Of a stretch of DNA of 61,058 nt, positions 17,295-25,685 are shown one piece after another. The position numbers were made by a program, and so were the translations under genes. The notes beneath the pieces were generated by a model. That model did not search any database and was not told the DNA's origin. It saw only the letters and a program-made list of their open reading frames with translations. How positions within the stretch are numbered: the first letter of the stretch is position 1; each line of letters starts with the position of its first letter. Source of the stretch: Verrucomicrobiota bacterium (GTDB lineage Bacteria; Verrucomicrobiota; Verrucomicrobiia; Verrucomicrobiales; DEV007). The stretch covers positions 1-61,058 of the forward strand of contig QQNE01000011.1 of the NCBI GenBank assembly GCA_003402735.1. The letters run 5' to 3'.

Positions 17295-17321
17295 CTCAAC
17301 CATCAACCCTCAACCATCAAC
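17295..17321 (+). repeat. 13-bp repeats upstream of the DUF433/DUF5615 cassette
   Basis: CTCAACCATCAAC occurs at 17295-17307 and 17309-17321, separated by one base. A third copy lies at 18109-18121 on the far side of the cassette. The copies, with the CGCGC-GGTYA-GCGCG element, bracket the two small genes. Confidence 0.7.
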
Positions 17322-17400
17322 TCCCGCAAAGCGCGCCAGCCCGCCGACGCTCCTACAGTTTCGTTGCTGCCGGGGGTAGGATGGAAGACACTAAACGATC

Positions 17401-17649
17401 ATGACTCGTGAGGAGCTTCTGGCCCGAATCTGGATTGATCCAGCCCGTTGCGGAGGCAAGCCATGCATCCGGGGCCACCGGATTTGGGTTTCACTCATCG
17501 TGGATCTTTTGGCAGCTGGCTCATCTGAGGATGAGATTTTGGCAGACTACCCTGGAATCGAGCGCGAGGACATTCGCGCTTGCTTGGCCTACGCCTCGGA
17601 GATGGCTAGGGAGCGCTTTGTTTCCGTGCCGCTCGAGCCGGTCTCCTGA
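17401..17649 (+). CDS. DUF433 family protein, probable antitoxin
   Basis: The 82-residue product is a full-length DUF433 domain. It contains the characteristic IWIDPARCGGKPCIRGHRI block followed by a small helical region (SLIVDLLAAGSSEDEILADY, then PGIEREDIRACLAYASE). DUF433 proteins are usually encoded just upstream of PIN-like DUF5615 proteins and are considered the antitoxin or DNA-binding partner. The partner gene follows 7 bp downstream here. The pair interrupts the usual wzm-wzt neighbourhood and is bracketed by short repeats, suggesting acquisition. Confidence 0.9.
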   Translation: MTREELLARIWIDPARCGGKPCIRGHRIWVSLIVDLLAAGSSEDEILADYPGIEREDIRACLAYASEMARERFVSVPLEPVS

Positions 17650-17656
17650 ATCTGAA

Positions 17657-18022
17657 GTGAAGTTCAAGCTGGACGAAAATCTGGGGGAACGAGGGCGCAG
17701 TCTGCTCGTCGCTGCCGGTTACGACGTCGAAACGGTCGGTTCCCAAGGAATGACATCGGCCGAAGTCCAGACCTTGTTCGAAGTCTGTGCCGCTGAAGAA
17801 AGGGCGTTGGTCACCTTGGATCTGGATTTTGCCAATCCCTTCCGGTTTCCACCGCAGAGTGGAGCCGGCATTGCGGTCCTCCGGTTGTCGAAGCCAACCG
17901 CTGTTTTGGACATCGAGTATCTTGTCCGGGTGCTGCTAGCAGCCATCGCAAAGGGCGATGTCCTTTCCGGACACCTCTGGATTGTCGAACGGGATCGAAT
18001 CCGGGTTTACGCTCCAGAGTAG
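17657..18022 (+). CDS. DUF5615 PIN-like protein, probable toxin
   Basis: The 121-residue product begins KFKLDENLGERGRSLL, the typical DUF5615 start with an acidic Asp/Glu pair. It also has YDVETVGSQGMTSAEVQTLF and the core ALVTLDLDFANPFRFPP, whose Asp residues match the PIN-like metal site. Members are predicted RNases paired with DUF433 antitoxins. GTG 17657 is chosen because the domain starts immediately after it; an open frame further upstream overlaps the antitoxin gene. A strong GC hairpin follows the stop. Confidence 0.85.
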   Translation: MKFKLDENLGERGRSLLVAAGYDVETVGSQGMTSAEVQTLFEVCAAEERALVTLDLDFANPFRFPPQSGAGIAVLRLSKPTAVLDIEYLVRVLLAAIAKGDVLSGHLWIVERDRIRVYAPE

Positions 18023-18050
18023 TCCGTCACGCCCGATCCGCGTCTCGTAG

Positions 18051-18070
18051 CCGCCCCGCTGCCGGGGCGG
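18051..18070 (+). terminator. GC-rich hairpin after the DUF5615 gene
   Basis: CCGCCCCG and CGGGGCGG form a perfect 8-bp stem with loop CTGC, 28 bp after the toxin-like gene. No T tract follows, so intrinsic termination is uncertain; an RNA-stabilising role is also possible. Confidence 0.4.
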
Positions 18071-18108
18071 ATCGAGCGAAGTGATTTCCCGCCCATCAAC
18101 CATCTACT

Positions 18109-18137
18109 CTCAACCATCAACCCGCGCGGTTAGCGCG
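18109..18137 (+). repeat. Downstream copy of cassette-flanking repeats
   Basis: CTCAACCATCAAC (18109-18121) is identical to the two copies upstream of the cassette. It runs into CGCGC-GGTTA-GCGCG (18123-18137), which ends two bases before the wzt ATG and occupies the place of its Shine-Dalgarno sequence. A hairpin here could restrain wzt translation. Confidence 0.6.
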
Positions 18138-18139
18138 AA

Positions 18140-19441
18140 ATGAGCGTCGTCATCCGAGTCGAAAACCTAGGCAAGTGCTACACCCTCAAGCACCAAGGCC
18201 ATGGGCGTTCGGGCGAGGGCCTGCGGCACGCGCTCCAAGACGCCATCAGCGCTCCGCTCCGCCGCTTCTCTTCCACCCTCCGCCGAGGGCAGCAAACCGA
18301 CCTTCCCACCTTCCCTCCTTCCCACCTTCCCACCTCCTCACCTTCCGACCTTCCGACCTCAGAAACCTTCTGGGCGCTCCGAGATGTCAGCTTCGAAGTC
18401 AAGCAAGGCGATGTGGTCGGCATCATCGGCCGCAACGGAGCGGGGAAGTCGACGCTTCTGAAAATCCTCTCCCGGATCACGGAACCGACCACCGGCCGGA
18501 TCGGCTTGAAGGGACGGGTCGCCAGTCTGCTCGAAGTCGGGACCGGCTTTCACCCGGAATTGACGGGCCGGGAGAACATCTTTCTCAACGGCGCCATCCT
18601 CGGGATGGCACGAGCTGAGGTGAAAGGGAAGTTCGATGAAATCGTCGATTTCTCAGGAGTCGAGAAGTTCCTCGACACGCCGGTGAAGCGATACTCCAGC
18701 GGCATGTATGTGCGTTTGGCGTTCGCTGTCGCGGCGCATTTGGAGCCGGAGATTCTCGTCGTGGACGAGGTGCTGGCGGTGGGGGATGCCGAGTTTCAGC
18801 AGAAGTGCTTGGGGCGGATGTCTGACGTGGCGAGCCAAGGCCGCACGGTTCTCTTCGTGAGTCACAACATCGCGGCAATGCAGCGTCTCTGTTCGCTGGG
18901 GCTTCATCTCCAGCAGGGACACGCTTCCGGAATCGAAACGATCCAAGCTGCGGCATCGCATTATCTGGAACACTCCGTGCGCTCAAAGCGTTCCGTGGAT
19001 CTATCCAGGATGCCGAGGCGTGGGGATTTTGGGGGAATGGCCCGGATGGTGGGGTTCGAATTCGTCCAAGATCTCGTCTACGGTCGTTCCTGGGAAATAT
19101 GGGTGACTCTTGAATGCTCGGAAGCCATTCGCAATGGCGTCATCTCCGTGGCCTTCGACACCTTGGATGGGAGCCGAGTCCTGACGTTGGATTCAGACTG
19201 CAACGGGACGGGACTCTCGCTGCGGAAAGGGGGCAACCGCGTGCGATTGGCGTTGGACTTCGTTCCATTGCACCCGGCTCCTTACAGCGTCGGAGGCAGC
19301 GTCTGGTGTGGCAACCAGCCACTGGATGGGATTGCCGGCGCGGCGATTTGGGAAGTAGGAGCCGGCGATGCGATTCAGTTCGAGGTTCGGGGCTTTGGCG
19401 GTGCGAGGCCTGCGCTGCGGATCGTGATGGAAGAGGGCTAA
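18140..19441 (+). CDS. wzt: Polysaccharide ABC exporter ATPase with C-terminal carbohydrate-binding domain
   Basis: The 433-residue ATPase energises Wzm. Walker [10 protein letters not shown] lies near residue 97, the Wzt signature [17 protein letters not shown] near 184, Walker [13 protein letters not shown] near 204 and the H-loop in FVSHN. After residue about 285 comes a beta-rich C-terminal domain like those of Wzt proteins, which recognise the modified non-reducing end of the glycan. A stretch of about 19 residues (54-72, [19 protein letters not shown]) is encoded by a degenerate 8-nt microsatellite. It falls in the variable linker before [11 protein letters not shown], where length changes should be tolerated. 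Confidence 0.93.
   Translation: MSVVIRVENLGKCYTLKHQGHGRSGEGLRHALQDAISAPLRRFSSTLRRGQQTDLPTFPPSHLPTSSPSDLPTSETFWALRDVSFEVKQGDVVGIIGRNGAGKSTLLKILSRITEPTTGRIGLKGRVASLLEVGTGFHPELTGRENIFLNGAILGMARAEVKGKFDEIVDFSGVEKFLDTPVKRYSSGMYVRLAFAVAAHLEPEILVVDEVLAVGDAEFQQKCLGRMSDVASQGRTVLFVSHNIAAMQRLCSLGLHLQQGHASGIETIQAAASHYLEHSVRSKRSVDLSRMPRRGDFGGMARMVGFEFVQDLVYGRSWEIWVTLECSEAIRNGVISVAFDTLDGSRVLTLDSDCNGTGLSLRKGGNRVRLALDFVPLHPAPYSVGGSVWCGNQPLDGIAGAAIWEVGAGDAIQFEVRGFGGARPALRIVMEEG
18301..18360 (+). repeat. Degenerate 8-nt repeat inside wzt
   Basis: Seven units of the form CCTTCCNA (two diverged) run in 8-nt register from 18301 to 18356 and then fade. The unit is the CCTTCCAA of the array at 16023-16150 with changes at one or two positions. 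The reading frame of wzt is kept through the array. Confidence 0.85.
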
Positions 19442-19453
19442 CTCGGAACGGCT

Positions 19454-20533
19454 GTGACTTTGAAGATTGCGATGGTGGGCTGTGGAGCGCTTGCGGAGAT
19501 CTACTACGCTCCGGTGGTTCAGGAATTGCAGGCGGACGGCTTGGCGGAAATGTCGGTGCTCTGTGACCCGGACGTCAGCCGATTGAAAAAGCTGCGCACC
19601 CCATTTGCGATGGCCGCAGCAAAGAATCGAATCGAGGAGGTCGTCGCGGCAAAGCCCGACTTGGCCATCGTCGCCTCGCCCCCCCGTTTCCACGCGGAGC
19701 AAACCATCGCACTTCTCGACGCCGGCATTTCGGTCCTTTGCGAAAAGCCTATGGCGGCCACGGTTCCCGAGGCGGAGGCCATGATCGCGGCGGCGGAGAA
19801 AGCCTCGGTGCCCATGGCAATCGGGTTGTTCCGCCGATTCTTTCCAGTGAACCGGACGATTCGCGATCTGGTGCGCAACGGGAATTTGGGCGCGGTGCGG
19901 CGCTTCGAGATTTCCGAGGGGGGCGCTTTCCAGTGGCCCGCGCAGTCCGCTTCGTTCTTCCAGAAATCGGCGAGCCAGGGCGGTGTTTTGGCGGATGTCG
20001 GCGTTCATGTGCTGGATCTCATCCTCTGGTGGTTTGGGATGCCGGAGAGGGTTCGCTACGAAGACGACGCCATGGGCGGGTTGGAAGCGAATTGCCGGAT
20101 GGAGCTGAGCTTTCCAGGCGGCGTGAGCGGGACCGTGCGGCTGAGCCGGGACACCGCCTTGCAGAACCAGACCGTCATCGAGTTCGAACGCGGTTGGGTT
20201 CGATGCGCGGCGGCGGCGGCGAATGAGATGGAGATCGGTTTTGCGGGCGCGGAATTTGCTGTCGCGGGTCAGGTGAGGAAAACCGAAGGTCCCCGTGCGC
20301 CGCACAGTCTGCCGGGGGATTCTTCCCATCAAAGTTTTGCCCGACAGCTCCGCAGCTTTCTCGTCGCAGTTCGTGGGGAAGGGCCCGTGGAAGTCCCCGG
20401 GCCAGAGGGGATCCGGAGTCTTCGGCTCATTGAAAGCTGTTACCGACAGCGAACGCTCATGGAAATGCCGTGGCTCTCGCCGGGAGAGAAAGCCCACGCA
20501 TCGGCTTTGGCGCAATCGGTTGCGGAACCATGA
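19454..20533 (+). CDS. Gfo/Idh/MocA family oxidoreductase
   Basis: The 359-residue product is a probable NAD(P)-dependent sugar (often nucleotide-sugar) oxidoreductase. The N-terminal Rossmann fold starts IAMVGCGALAEIYYAPVV, and the nicotinamide-side EKP motif is present (VLCEKPMAAT). The C-terminal domain has GVLADVGVHVLDLILWW, which contains the usual catalytic-region Asp and His. It starts at GTG 19454 shortly after wzt, and its stop overlaps the next gene by 4 bp (ATGA). Such enzymes commonly make 3-keto or amino-sugar precursors in O-antigen loci; the exact sugar is not evident. Confidence 0.9.
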   Translation: MTLKIAMVGCGALAEIYYAPVVQELQADGLAEMSVLCDPDVSRLKKLRTPFAMAAAKNRIEEVVAAKPDLAIVASPPRFHAEQTIALLDAGISVLCEKPMAATVPEAEAMIAAAEKASVPMAIGLFRRFFPVNRTIRDLVRNGNLGAVRRFEISEGGAFQWPAQSASFFQKSASQGGVLADVGVHVLDLILWWFGMPERVRYEDDAMGGLEANCRMELSFPGGVSGTVRLSRDTALQNQTVIEFERGWVRCAAAAANEMEIGFAGAEFAVAGQVRKTEGPRAPHSLPGDSSHQSFARQLRSFLVAVRGEGPVEVPGPEGIRSLRLIESCYRQRTLMEMPWLSPGEKAHASALAQSVAEP

Positions 20534-21624
20534 AGATCGCGGTCTTGGGGGCGAGCGGTTTTGTCGGCAGCCGCGTTGTCGAAATGCTCGCCTTGTCGGA
20601 GGAGCGGGAGCAAGTCCGGCCGGTGGTTCGCAGCTTTGGCGGGCTTGCGCGTCTCGCGCGTTTTGCGCTCGACTGGCGCATGGCCGATGCCACGAACGAA
20701 ACCGCCCTGGTCCGGGCCCTCGAAGGGTGTGATGCCGTGGTGCATTCGGTCATGGGAACATTCGCGACCATCGAGCGCAGCATCGCGCCCAGCTATCGGG
20801 CCGCTTGCCGGGCCGGGGTCAAGCGCATGGTCTATCTGAGCACTGCTTCGGTTCACGGCCAGGCACCGCCGATGGGGACGGATGAGCGATCTCCGTTGAG
20901 CGACCGCCAAGCGACGGAATACAACAATTGCAAGGTGCGGGCGGAGCGCTTGCTTTTGGCGGAGCGGAAACGTGGCGACACCGAAGCCGTGATTCTCCGG
21001 CCCGGCATCGTCTTCGGACCGAGAGATCGATGGGTCACGGGGATTACCCGGGATTTGCGGAGCGGGACGGATTTTCTGGTCAACGGAGGTCTGGGAATTT
21101 GCAACACGATCTATGTTGATAACCTCGTCCATGCGATCCGGCTGGCCTTGGTGGCTCCGGCCACCGGGGCGGACCGAGAGGCGTTTTTGGTCGGGGACAG
21201 TGAGTCGGTGACCTGGGCGGATCTGCACCGGATGGTCGCCGAAGAACTGGGGATCAGAAATAGCGAAGAGCTGATTCTGGACGTGCCCGCCCCTCGCTTC
21301 CTGGTCACCGCGCGGGACCGCTTCAATGGGCTGCATGGGCATCCGGTCACCCAGGCGCTGCTGCCGAAACTGCCCAGATCCCTGAAGCGGAGTGCCCGGG
21401 CCATCCTCAACGCCTGGCCGGAGCCGCGGGTCCCGTCGCCGTGGGCGCCGACGGTTGGTCCCGCACCCGTGGTGACGCGGGAAATGGCGGAACTGCATCA
21501 ATGTCCGGTGAAATTGCCGGGAGAGAAAGTGCGCCGGTTGCTTGGGTATGAGGCGCCGGTCTCGTTGGCGGACGGAGTCCGGCGCAGTGTGGCTTGGCTC
21601 CGGTGGGCTGGATTGGTCACATGA
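20530..21624 (+). CDS. NAD-dependent epimerase/dehydratase
   Basis: The 364-residue extended SDR protein begins MKIAVLGASGFVGSRVVEML. It has the serine region MVYLSTASVHG, catalytic YNNCK (YxxxK) and LRPGIVFGPRDRW, as in nucleotide-sugar epimerases or reductases. The start ATG overlaps the oxidoreductase stop, and the N-terminal glycine motif fits this start exactly. It may work in tandem with the upstream oxidoreductase or reduce the Gmd product. Which reaction it performs is not determined by the motifs. Confidence 0.88.
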   Translation: MKIAVLGASGFVGSRVVEMLALSEEREQVRPVVRSFGGLARLARFALDWRMADATNETALVRALEGCDAVVHSVMGTFATIERSIAPSYRAACRAGVKRMVYLSTASVHGQAPPMGTDERSPLSDRQATEYNNCKVRAERLLLAERKRGDTEAVILRPGIVFGPRDRWVTGITRDLRSGTDFLVNGGLGICNTIYVDNLVHAIRLALVAPATGADREAFLVGDSESVTWADLHRMVAEELGIRNSEELILDVPAPRFLVTARDRFNGLHGHPVTQALLPKLPRSLKRSARAILNAWPEPRVPSPWAPTVGPAPVVTREMAELHQCPVKLPGEKVRRLLGYEAPVSLADGVRRSVAWLRWAGLVT

Positions 21625-21637
21625 ACCCAAGGCCACG

Positions 21638-22585
21638 ATGACCCCACCTTCGTCCTTTGCCGAGACGCTGAGACAAAAACTGCGCTTTCATGTGGGGCGA
21701 TGGTTGGCGTCCCGTCCTGGCTTGATGGCTTCGCTGGGATGGCCAATCACAATTGTTGATCAGTTTGGCACTCCGGGCGACACCATCCTGACGGCCCTGA
21801 TCTGCCAGGTGTTGAAAACTCATTATCCACGGTTGCGGGTCCATTGCAGAACTCCAAATCCTGTGCTCCTTCAAGAGGACCCAAATATCGAAATGCTGAA
21901 TGGCCCTGAGACTTGGGTGGAGGTGAATTTTCATTACCTTGATCTCATTGGCAGCAAAGATGGTGTCAGGAATCTCCTAGAGCCAACCCTCGGTCGGTTG
22001 GGTGTCTATACATATCAGTATCAGTCCAGAGTGTTCTTGACGGAGGATGAGCTCTCCTGGGCCCGTGAAAAACTCTCCCAGGTTCTCGCTGAAAAGCCTC
22101 TTGTGACCATTAATGTTCAGAGCCGCGAACAAATCAAAGTGTGGTCTCTGGATCGCTGGTGTGAATTGGTGCGGCGAATCTCGAAATGTGCGACGGTTGT
22201 TCAGTTGGGCGGCACGGACGAACCGCAATTCGCCGAGGTAGTCCGATTGGCAGGGGCTCTCTCAATGCGCCAGTCCATGGCGATTTTGGCGCAAGCGTCT
22301 GTCCACGTCGGTCCTGTCAGCTTCCTTATGCATGCGGCGAACGGGCTCGACGTGCCATCGGTAATCATTTTTGGAGGAAGGGAGACACCTTCCAATTCTG
22401 GTTATGATGGGAACATCAACCTTTATTCCAAAATGTCGTGCAGTCCTTGCTGGCTGCACGATAGTCGCGGAGATCGCTGTCCGCATTCCTTGGCTTGCAT
22501 GGAAGCAATCACCGTAGAGGAGGTTGAACAAGGGATCTTGAAATTGCTTTCGCGGAGATTGGAAAGGAAAACACAATCGCTATGA
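21638..22585 (+). CDS. Glycosyltransferase family 9 (heptosyltransferase-like)
   Basis: The 315-residue GT-B enzyme has the family-9 N-terminal glycine/aspartate motif QFGTPGDTILTALI. The C-terminal donor site includes VQLGGTDEP, HVGPVSFLMHAANGLDVPSV and SCSPCWLHDSRGDRCPH. GT9 enzymes usually transfer heptose from ADP-heptose. The next gene encodes the RfaE2-type adenylyltransferase, with overlapping ATGA, which supports a heptose donor. ATG 21638 was chosen because the frame upstream lies inside the epimerase gene. Confidence 0.88.
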   Translation: MTPPSSFAETLRQKLRFHVGRWLASRPGLMASLGWPITIVDQFGTPGDTILTALICQVLKTHYPRLRVHCRTPNPVLLQEDPNIEMLNGPETWVEVNFHYLDLIGSKDGVRNLLEPTLGRLGVYTYQYQSRVFLTEDELSWAREKLSQVLAEKPLVTINVQSREQIKVWSLDRWCELVRRISKCATVVQLGGTDEPQFAEVVRLAGALSMRQSMAILAQASVHVGPVSFLMHAANGLDVPSVIIFGGRETPSNSGYDGNINLYSKMSCSPCWLHDSRGDRCPHSLACMEAITVEEVEQGILKLLSRRLERKTQSL

Positions 22586-23112
22586 AGGATGGTGAAGCTG
22601 TTGCCTATATTGAACAGAAGATTCGGTCGGAGGAGGGCGCGGCCAGCTGGGCTTCTGATCTACGCAGCCAAAAGAAAAGAGTCGTATTTACCAATGGTTG
22701 CTTCGATATTCTCCATCGTGGGCATGTCGACTATTTGGCGCGTGCTTCGGACCTTGGAGATGCCTTGGTGGTGGGCTTGAACAGTGACAGTTCGGTTCGA
22801 CGATTGGGGAAGGGAACGTCTCGGCCCATACAGGATCAACAGTCCCGTGCCATCCTCCTAGCGGCCATGGAATTTGTGGATACGGTGGTGATTTTCGAGG
22901 AGGACAATCCGTTTCGAATCATTGCTCAGATCAAGCCCGACGTGCTGGTGAAGGGGGCCGATTACGATGAGCAGGAGCTGGATCCAGGTGCGCGACGTTA
23001 CATCGTGGGTTCGGATATTGTTCGGGCAGCGGGTGGGACGGTTCGGACAATCAAATTTTTGGAGGGCTTTTCGACAAGTGTCATCGAGAGGAAGATCCGA
23101 GAATCGGTGTAG
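22582..23112 (+). CDS. rfaE2: D-glycero-beta-D-manno-heptose 1-phosphate adenylyltransferase (stand-alone HldE C-domain)
   Basis: The 176-residue cytidylyltransferase-fold enzyme forms ADP-D-glycero-beta-D-manno-heptose from heptose 1-phosphate and ATP. It shows VVFTNGCFDILHRGHVDYL, where HRGH is the HxGH nucleotide-binding motif. It also shows LVVGLNSDSSVRRLGKG, KPDVLVKGADY and the terminal FSTSVIERKI motif. In enterobacteria this domain is fused to the HldE kinase; here it stands alone. The kinase, isomerase, phosphatase and epimerase of the pathway are not in the window. Confidence 0.93.
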   Translation: MKDGEAVAYIEQKIRSEEGAASWASDLRSQKKRVVFTNGCFDILHRGHVDYLARASDLGDALVVGLNSDSSVRRLGKGTSRPIQDQQSRAILLAAMEFVDTVVIFEEDNPFRIIAQIKPDVLVKGADYDEQELDPGARRYIVGSDIVRAAGGTVRTIKFLEGFSTSVIERKIRESV

Positions 23113-23218
23113 CGGCGGGTCCGGCCAGCGATCGCTTTCCAGAAATGGAAGACAGGCGACGGATGCATTTAGGCGGGCTGGCAGCATTGAGTGAGTTCGA
23201 AGGCTGTTTTGCAAGAAG

Positions 23219-23980
23219 ATGAATCACGGGACGGCGAAGGCGAAAGAGCTTCCCTCGCTGCTGGTCGATGCGATCCGCACGGGGGAGGTCATGGATGGCG
23301 AGGGCAAGATCAAGCCTCTCGATTCCAACGTGAGCGAGGCCGAAGCGATGCTTCTGTTCGAGGCGGTTCGCCAACTAAGGCCAGAGCGGTCGGTGGAAGT
23401 GGGGTTGGCCAATGGGATCTCGACCTTGGCGATTCTGGGGGCGCTCGAGGCCAACGGCTTCGGTCTCCACACGGTGATCGATCCGTTTCAATCCAATTAT
23501 GGCGACACTGGGATAGCCATGGTGGCGCGGGCGGGGTTGGAGACTCGGTGGGAATTCCATCGAAAGTTCGCGGAAGAGGTGATACCGGGTCTGCCGCCGA
23601 TCCAGTTTGCCTTTATCGATGCCTCCCATCTCTTCGATCTTACCTTGATGGAGTTCGTCCTGGTGGACAAGAAACTGGAAGTGGGCGGAGTGGTGGGATT
23701 TCACGACCTGTGGATGCCGTCGCTCCAGGCCGTCTATCGCTACATTGTGCGGAACCGGAGTTATGAAGTGTGGAATCCGCTCGGGCAAAGACCAGCGACG
23801 CGAAACCGGGGTGGCTGGAGGAGGTTGGTGCGCCGGATGTTGACGGGGATCGATCCGGTCCGAAAGATCTTAACGCCGGAATTTGCGGCACCGTGGGCGG
23901 AGGAAGGATTGGGGAATCTCATTTTGCTTCGCAAAACGGCGGAGGATCACCGGGGCTGGACGTTCCATGAGCCATTCTGA
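23219..23980 (+). CDS. Class I SAM-dependent methyltransferase (Methyltransf_24-like)
   Basis: The 253-residue product has motif I SVEVGLANGISTLAIL near residue 60, an acidic residue in TVIDPFQ and the motif FAFIDASHLFDLTLMEF. GGVVGFHDLWMPSL follows. The IDASH and GG..FHD pattern is typical of the Methyltransf_24 group found in polysaccharide loci. The C-terminal 80 residues are basic (RNRGGWRRLVRRM). Its stop lies inside the start of the next glycosyltransferase gene (14-bp overlap), so the pair is coupled. The acceptor is probably a sugar hydroxyl or carboxyl; this is inference. Confidence 0.8.
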   Translation: MNHGTAKAKELPSLLVDAIRTGEVMDGEGKIKPLDSNVSEAEAMLLFEAVRQLRPERSVEVGLANGISTLAILGALEANGFGLHTVIDPFQSNYGDTGIAMVARAGLETRWEFHRKFAEEVIPGLPPIQFAFIDASHLFDLTLMEFVLVDKKLEVGGVVGFHDLWMPSLQAVYRYIVRNRSYEVWNPLGQRPATRNRGGWRRLVRRMLTGIDPVRKILTPEFAAPWAEEGLGNLILLRKTAEDHRGWTFHEPF

Positions 23981-24878
23981 GGTGGAAACTCCGATTCAGA
24001 CGATTGGACCGGGTCCGACTCGGCCGCTCACCATCTCGGCGTATGTGCCGTTCTCGAACAATGCAGAGACTGTCTTGGAGGCCATCCGGTCCGTGGCGGC
24101 GCAAACGCTGCCACCGGAATCCATCGTGGCGATTGATGATGGCTCCACGGATGGGGGCGCGGAACTTCTGGAGGCGCAGGGCTTCCGGGTGGTGCGAAAT
24201 CAGCGGAACCTGGGGCGTGGGGCCACGCGGAATCGGGCCATGCTTGAGTCCACTGGTGATTTGGTCTTGTCTTGCGATGCGACCAACCGGATTGCCCCGG
24301 AATTCGTGGAACAGGCGTTGCCTTGGTTTGCGGATCCCAGGGTGGCGGCTGTCTTTGGGCGGATGTTGGATCCGCATCCCGAGGGAGTGGCCGGCCGATG
24401 GCGGGCGCGGCACCTGTTGAAATGCAAGGCGGAAATGCCCGCCTCTCGCTGCGGGTCACTCTCGACTGGAGGCGCATTGCTTCGGCGCTCCGCCGTTCTT
24501 GGGGTGGGGAATTTCGACGTCGCATTGCGCCATAGTGAGGATGCGGAATTGGGAGAGCGCTTGGCGGCAGCCGGTTTTGACATTGCATTCGATCCTCGAG
24601 TTGCCGTGTTCTGCAACATTCGCAACACCATTCCCCAAGTCTTGGAGCGTTACTGGCGTTGGCATGCGGGACGGGATGAAAGGGTGACTTGGCTTGCCTA
24701 TTTGCGGTTGGTTTCTTATTCGGTGAAGGGGATGATCGCCTTGGATCTTGCCGATCGCGATCCGCAATCCGCGCTGATCAGTGTCATTTGTCCGCATTAT
24801 CAGTTTTGGAGATCGAAGGGGCGTCGCAAGAGGGCGGAGCGCGGGCCAGGCTTTTCTTGTTTGAGTATCACTGGATGA
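23967..24878 (+). CDS. Glycosyltransferase family 2
   Basis: The 303-residue GT-A enzyme has the nucleotide-binding start TISAYVPFSNNAETVLEAI and the acidic motif IVAIDDGSTDGG. LGRGATRNRAM and a DxD-region variant VLSCDATNRI follow; the usual DxD is replaced by DAT. A later acidic motif HSEDAELGERLAAAG probably provides the catalytic base. ATG 23967 lies in the previous gene's last codons. It overlaps the next methyltransferase start. Confidence 0.87.
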   Translation: MSHSEVETPIQTIGPGPTRPLTISAYVPFSNNAETVLEAIRSVAAQTLPPESIVAIDDGSTDGGAELLEAQGFRVVRNQRNLGRGATRNRAMLESTGDLVLSCDATNRIAPEFVEQALPWFADPRVAAVFGRMLDPHPEGVAGRWRARHLLKCKAEMPASRCGSLSTGGALLRRSAVLGVGNFDVALRHSEDAELGERLAAAGFDIAFDPRVAVFCNIRNTIPQVLERYWRWHAGRDERVTWLAYLRLVSYSVKGMIALDLADRDPQSALISVICPHYQFWRSKGRRKRAERGPGFSCLSITG

Positions 24879-25681
24879 TGGCAAGATTTCTCGTGAAGAT
24901 GTGGCGGGTCTGCAGGAATCCGGGCTTGGCAATCGATTACCTGTATTTCCTGACACGAGGCATTCGAATCCGGGGCCTGAGAGACGAAAGGGACACGCTG
25001 CGTGGGACGCTCGACGCTTTGGCAGCGCTAGCGGCTCCGTTGCCAGTTGTTCCGTTGGATGAGATGTATCCGGAAACGGCAAGCTCCCGCGAACTTGGTG
25101 AGTTGTTTGCCCAATACGGATCGGACAAGGCGTCCAAGCACAACTATCATCTGCTCTACAGTTCGGTCCTCGAGGCACGACGGGCTGAACCTCTCCAGAT
25201 TCTGGAAATCGGTCTCGGCACCAATGACATTTCGCGCGTCTCTCACATGGGTGCGGAGGGCAAACCTGGAGCCTCGGTGAGAGCTTTTCGCGATTGGGCA
25301 CCCTTGGCCCAGGTCCGCGGCGCTGATATTGATGAGAGCATTCTTTTCCGGGAGGAACGCATCGAGACGTTTTTTGTCGATCAAACCGATCCACAGTCCT
25401 TGGAGTCTCTCGCCGCGCAGTTCTCCCACCGTGGATTTGATCTCATCATTGATGATGGTCTGCACAACCCGTGGGCCAATTTGAATACCCTCCGTGCCCT
25501 GCTTCCGTTGCGAAAGCCGGGCGGCGCCTACGTGATCGAGGATATCTTGGAGCGCGATCGTCCGGTGTTCGGGATTCTGCGGGCCCTGCTCCCACCGGAG
25601 ATGATTCCGCAGATGTTCCAGAGCCGCTCGGGTGAGTATTGCTTGGTGGTGCAGGAGGCGCTCGAACCGTCCGGAGGTTGA
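24875..25681 (+). CDS. SAM-dependent sugar O-methyltransferase-like protein
   Basis: The 268-residue product contains YGSDKASKHNYHLLYSSVL and ILEIGLGTNDI, then GASVRAFRDWAP and LIIDDGLHNPWANL. This order is typical of macrocin/rhamnosyl O-methyltransferase-like enzymes acting on sugars. The N-terminal 60 residues precede the catalytic domain and are basic and hydrophobic (MMARFLVKMWRV), perhaps membrane-associated. ATG 24875 overlaps the preceding stop; ATG 24878 is equally possible. It ends 4 bp before the next glycosyltransferase start. Confidence 0.83.
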   Translation: MMARFLVKMWRVCRNPGLAIDYLYFLTRGIRIRGLRDERDTLRGTLDALAALAAPLPVVPLDEMYPETASSRELGELFAQYGSDKASKHNYHLLYSSVLEARRAEPLQILEIGLGTNDISRVSHMGAEGKPGASVRAFRDWAPLAQVRGADIDESILFREERIETFFVDQTDPQSLESLAAQFSHRGFDLIIDDGLHNPWANLNTLRALLPLRKPGGAYVIEDILERDRPVFGILRALLPPEMIPQMFQSRSGEYCLVVQEALEPSGG

Positions 25682-25685
25682 TCCA

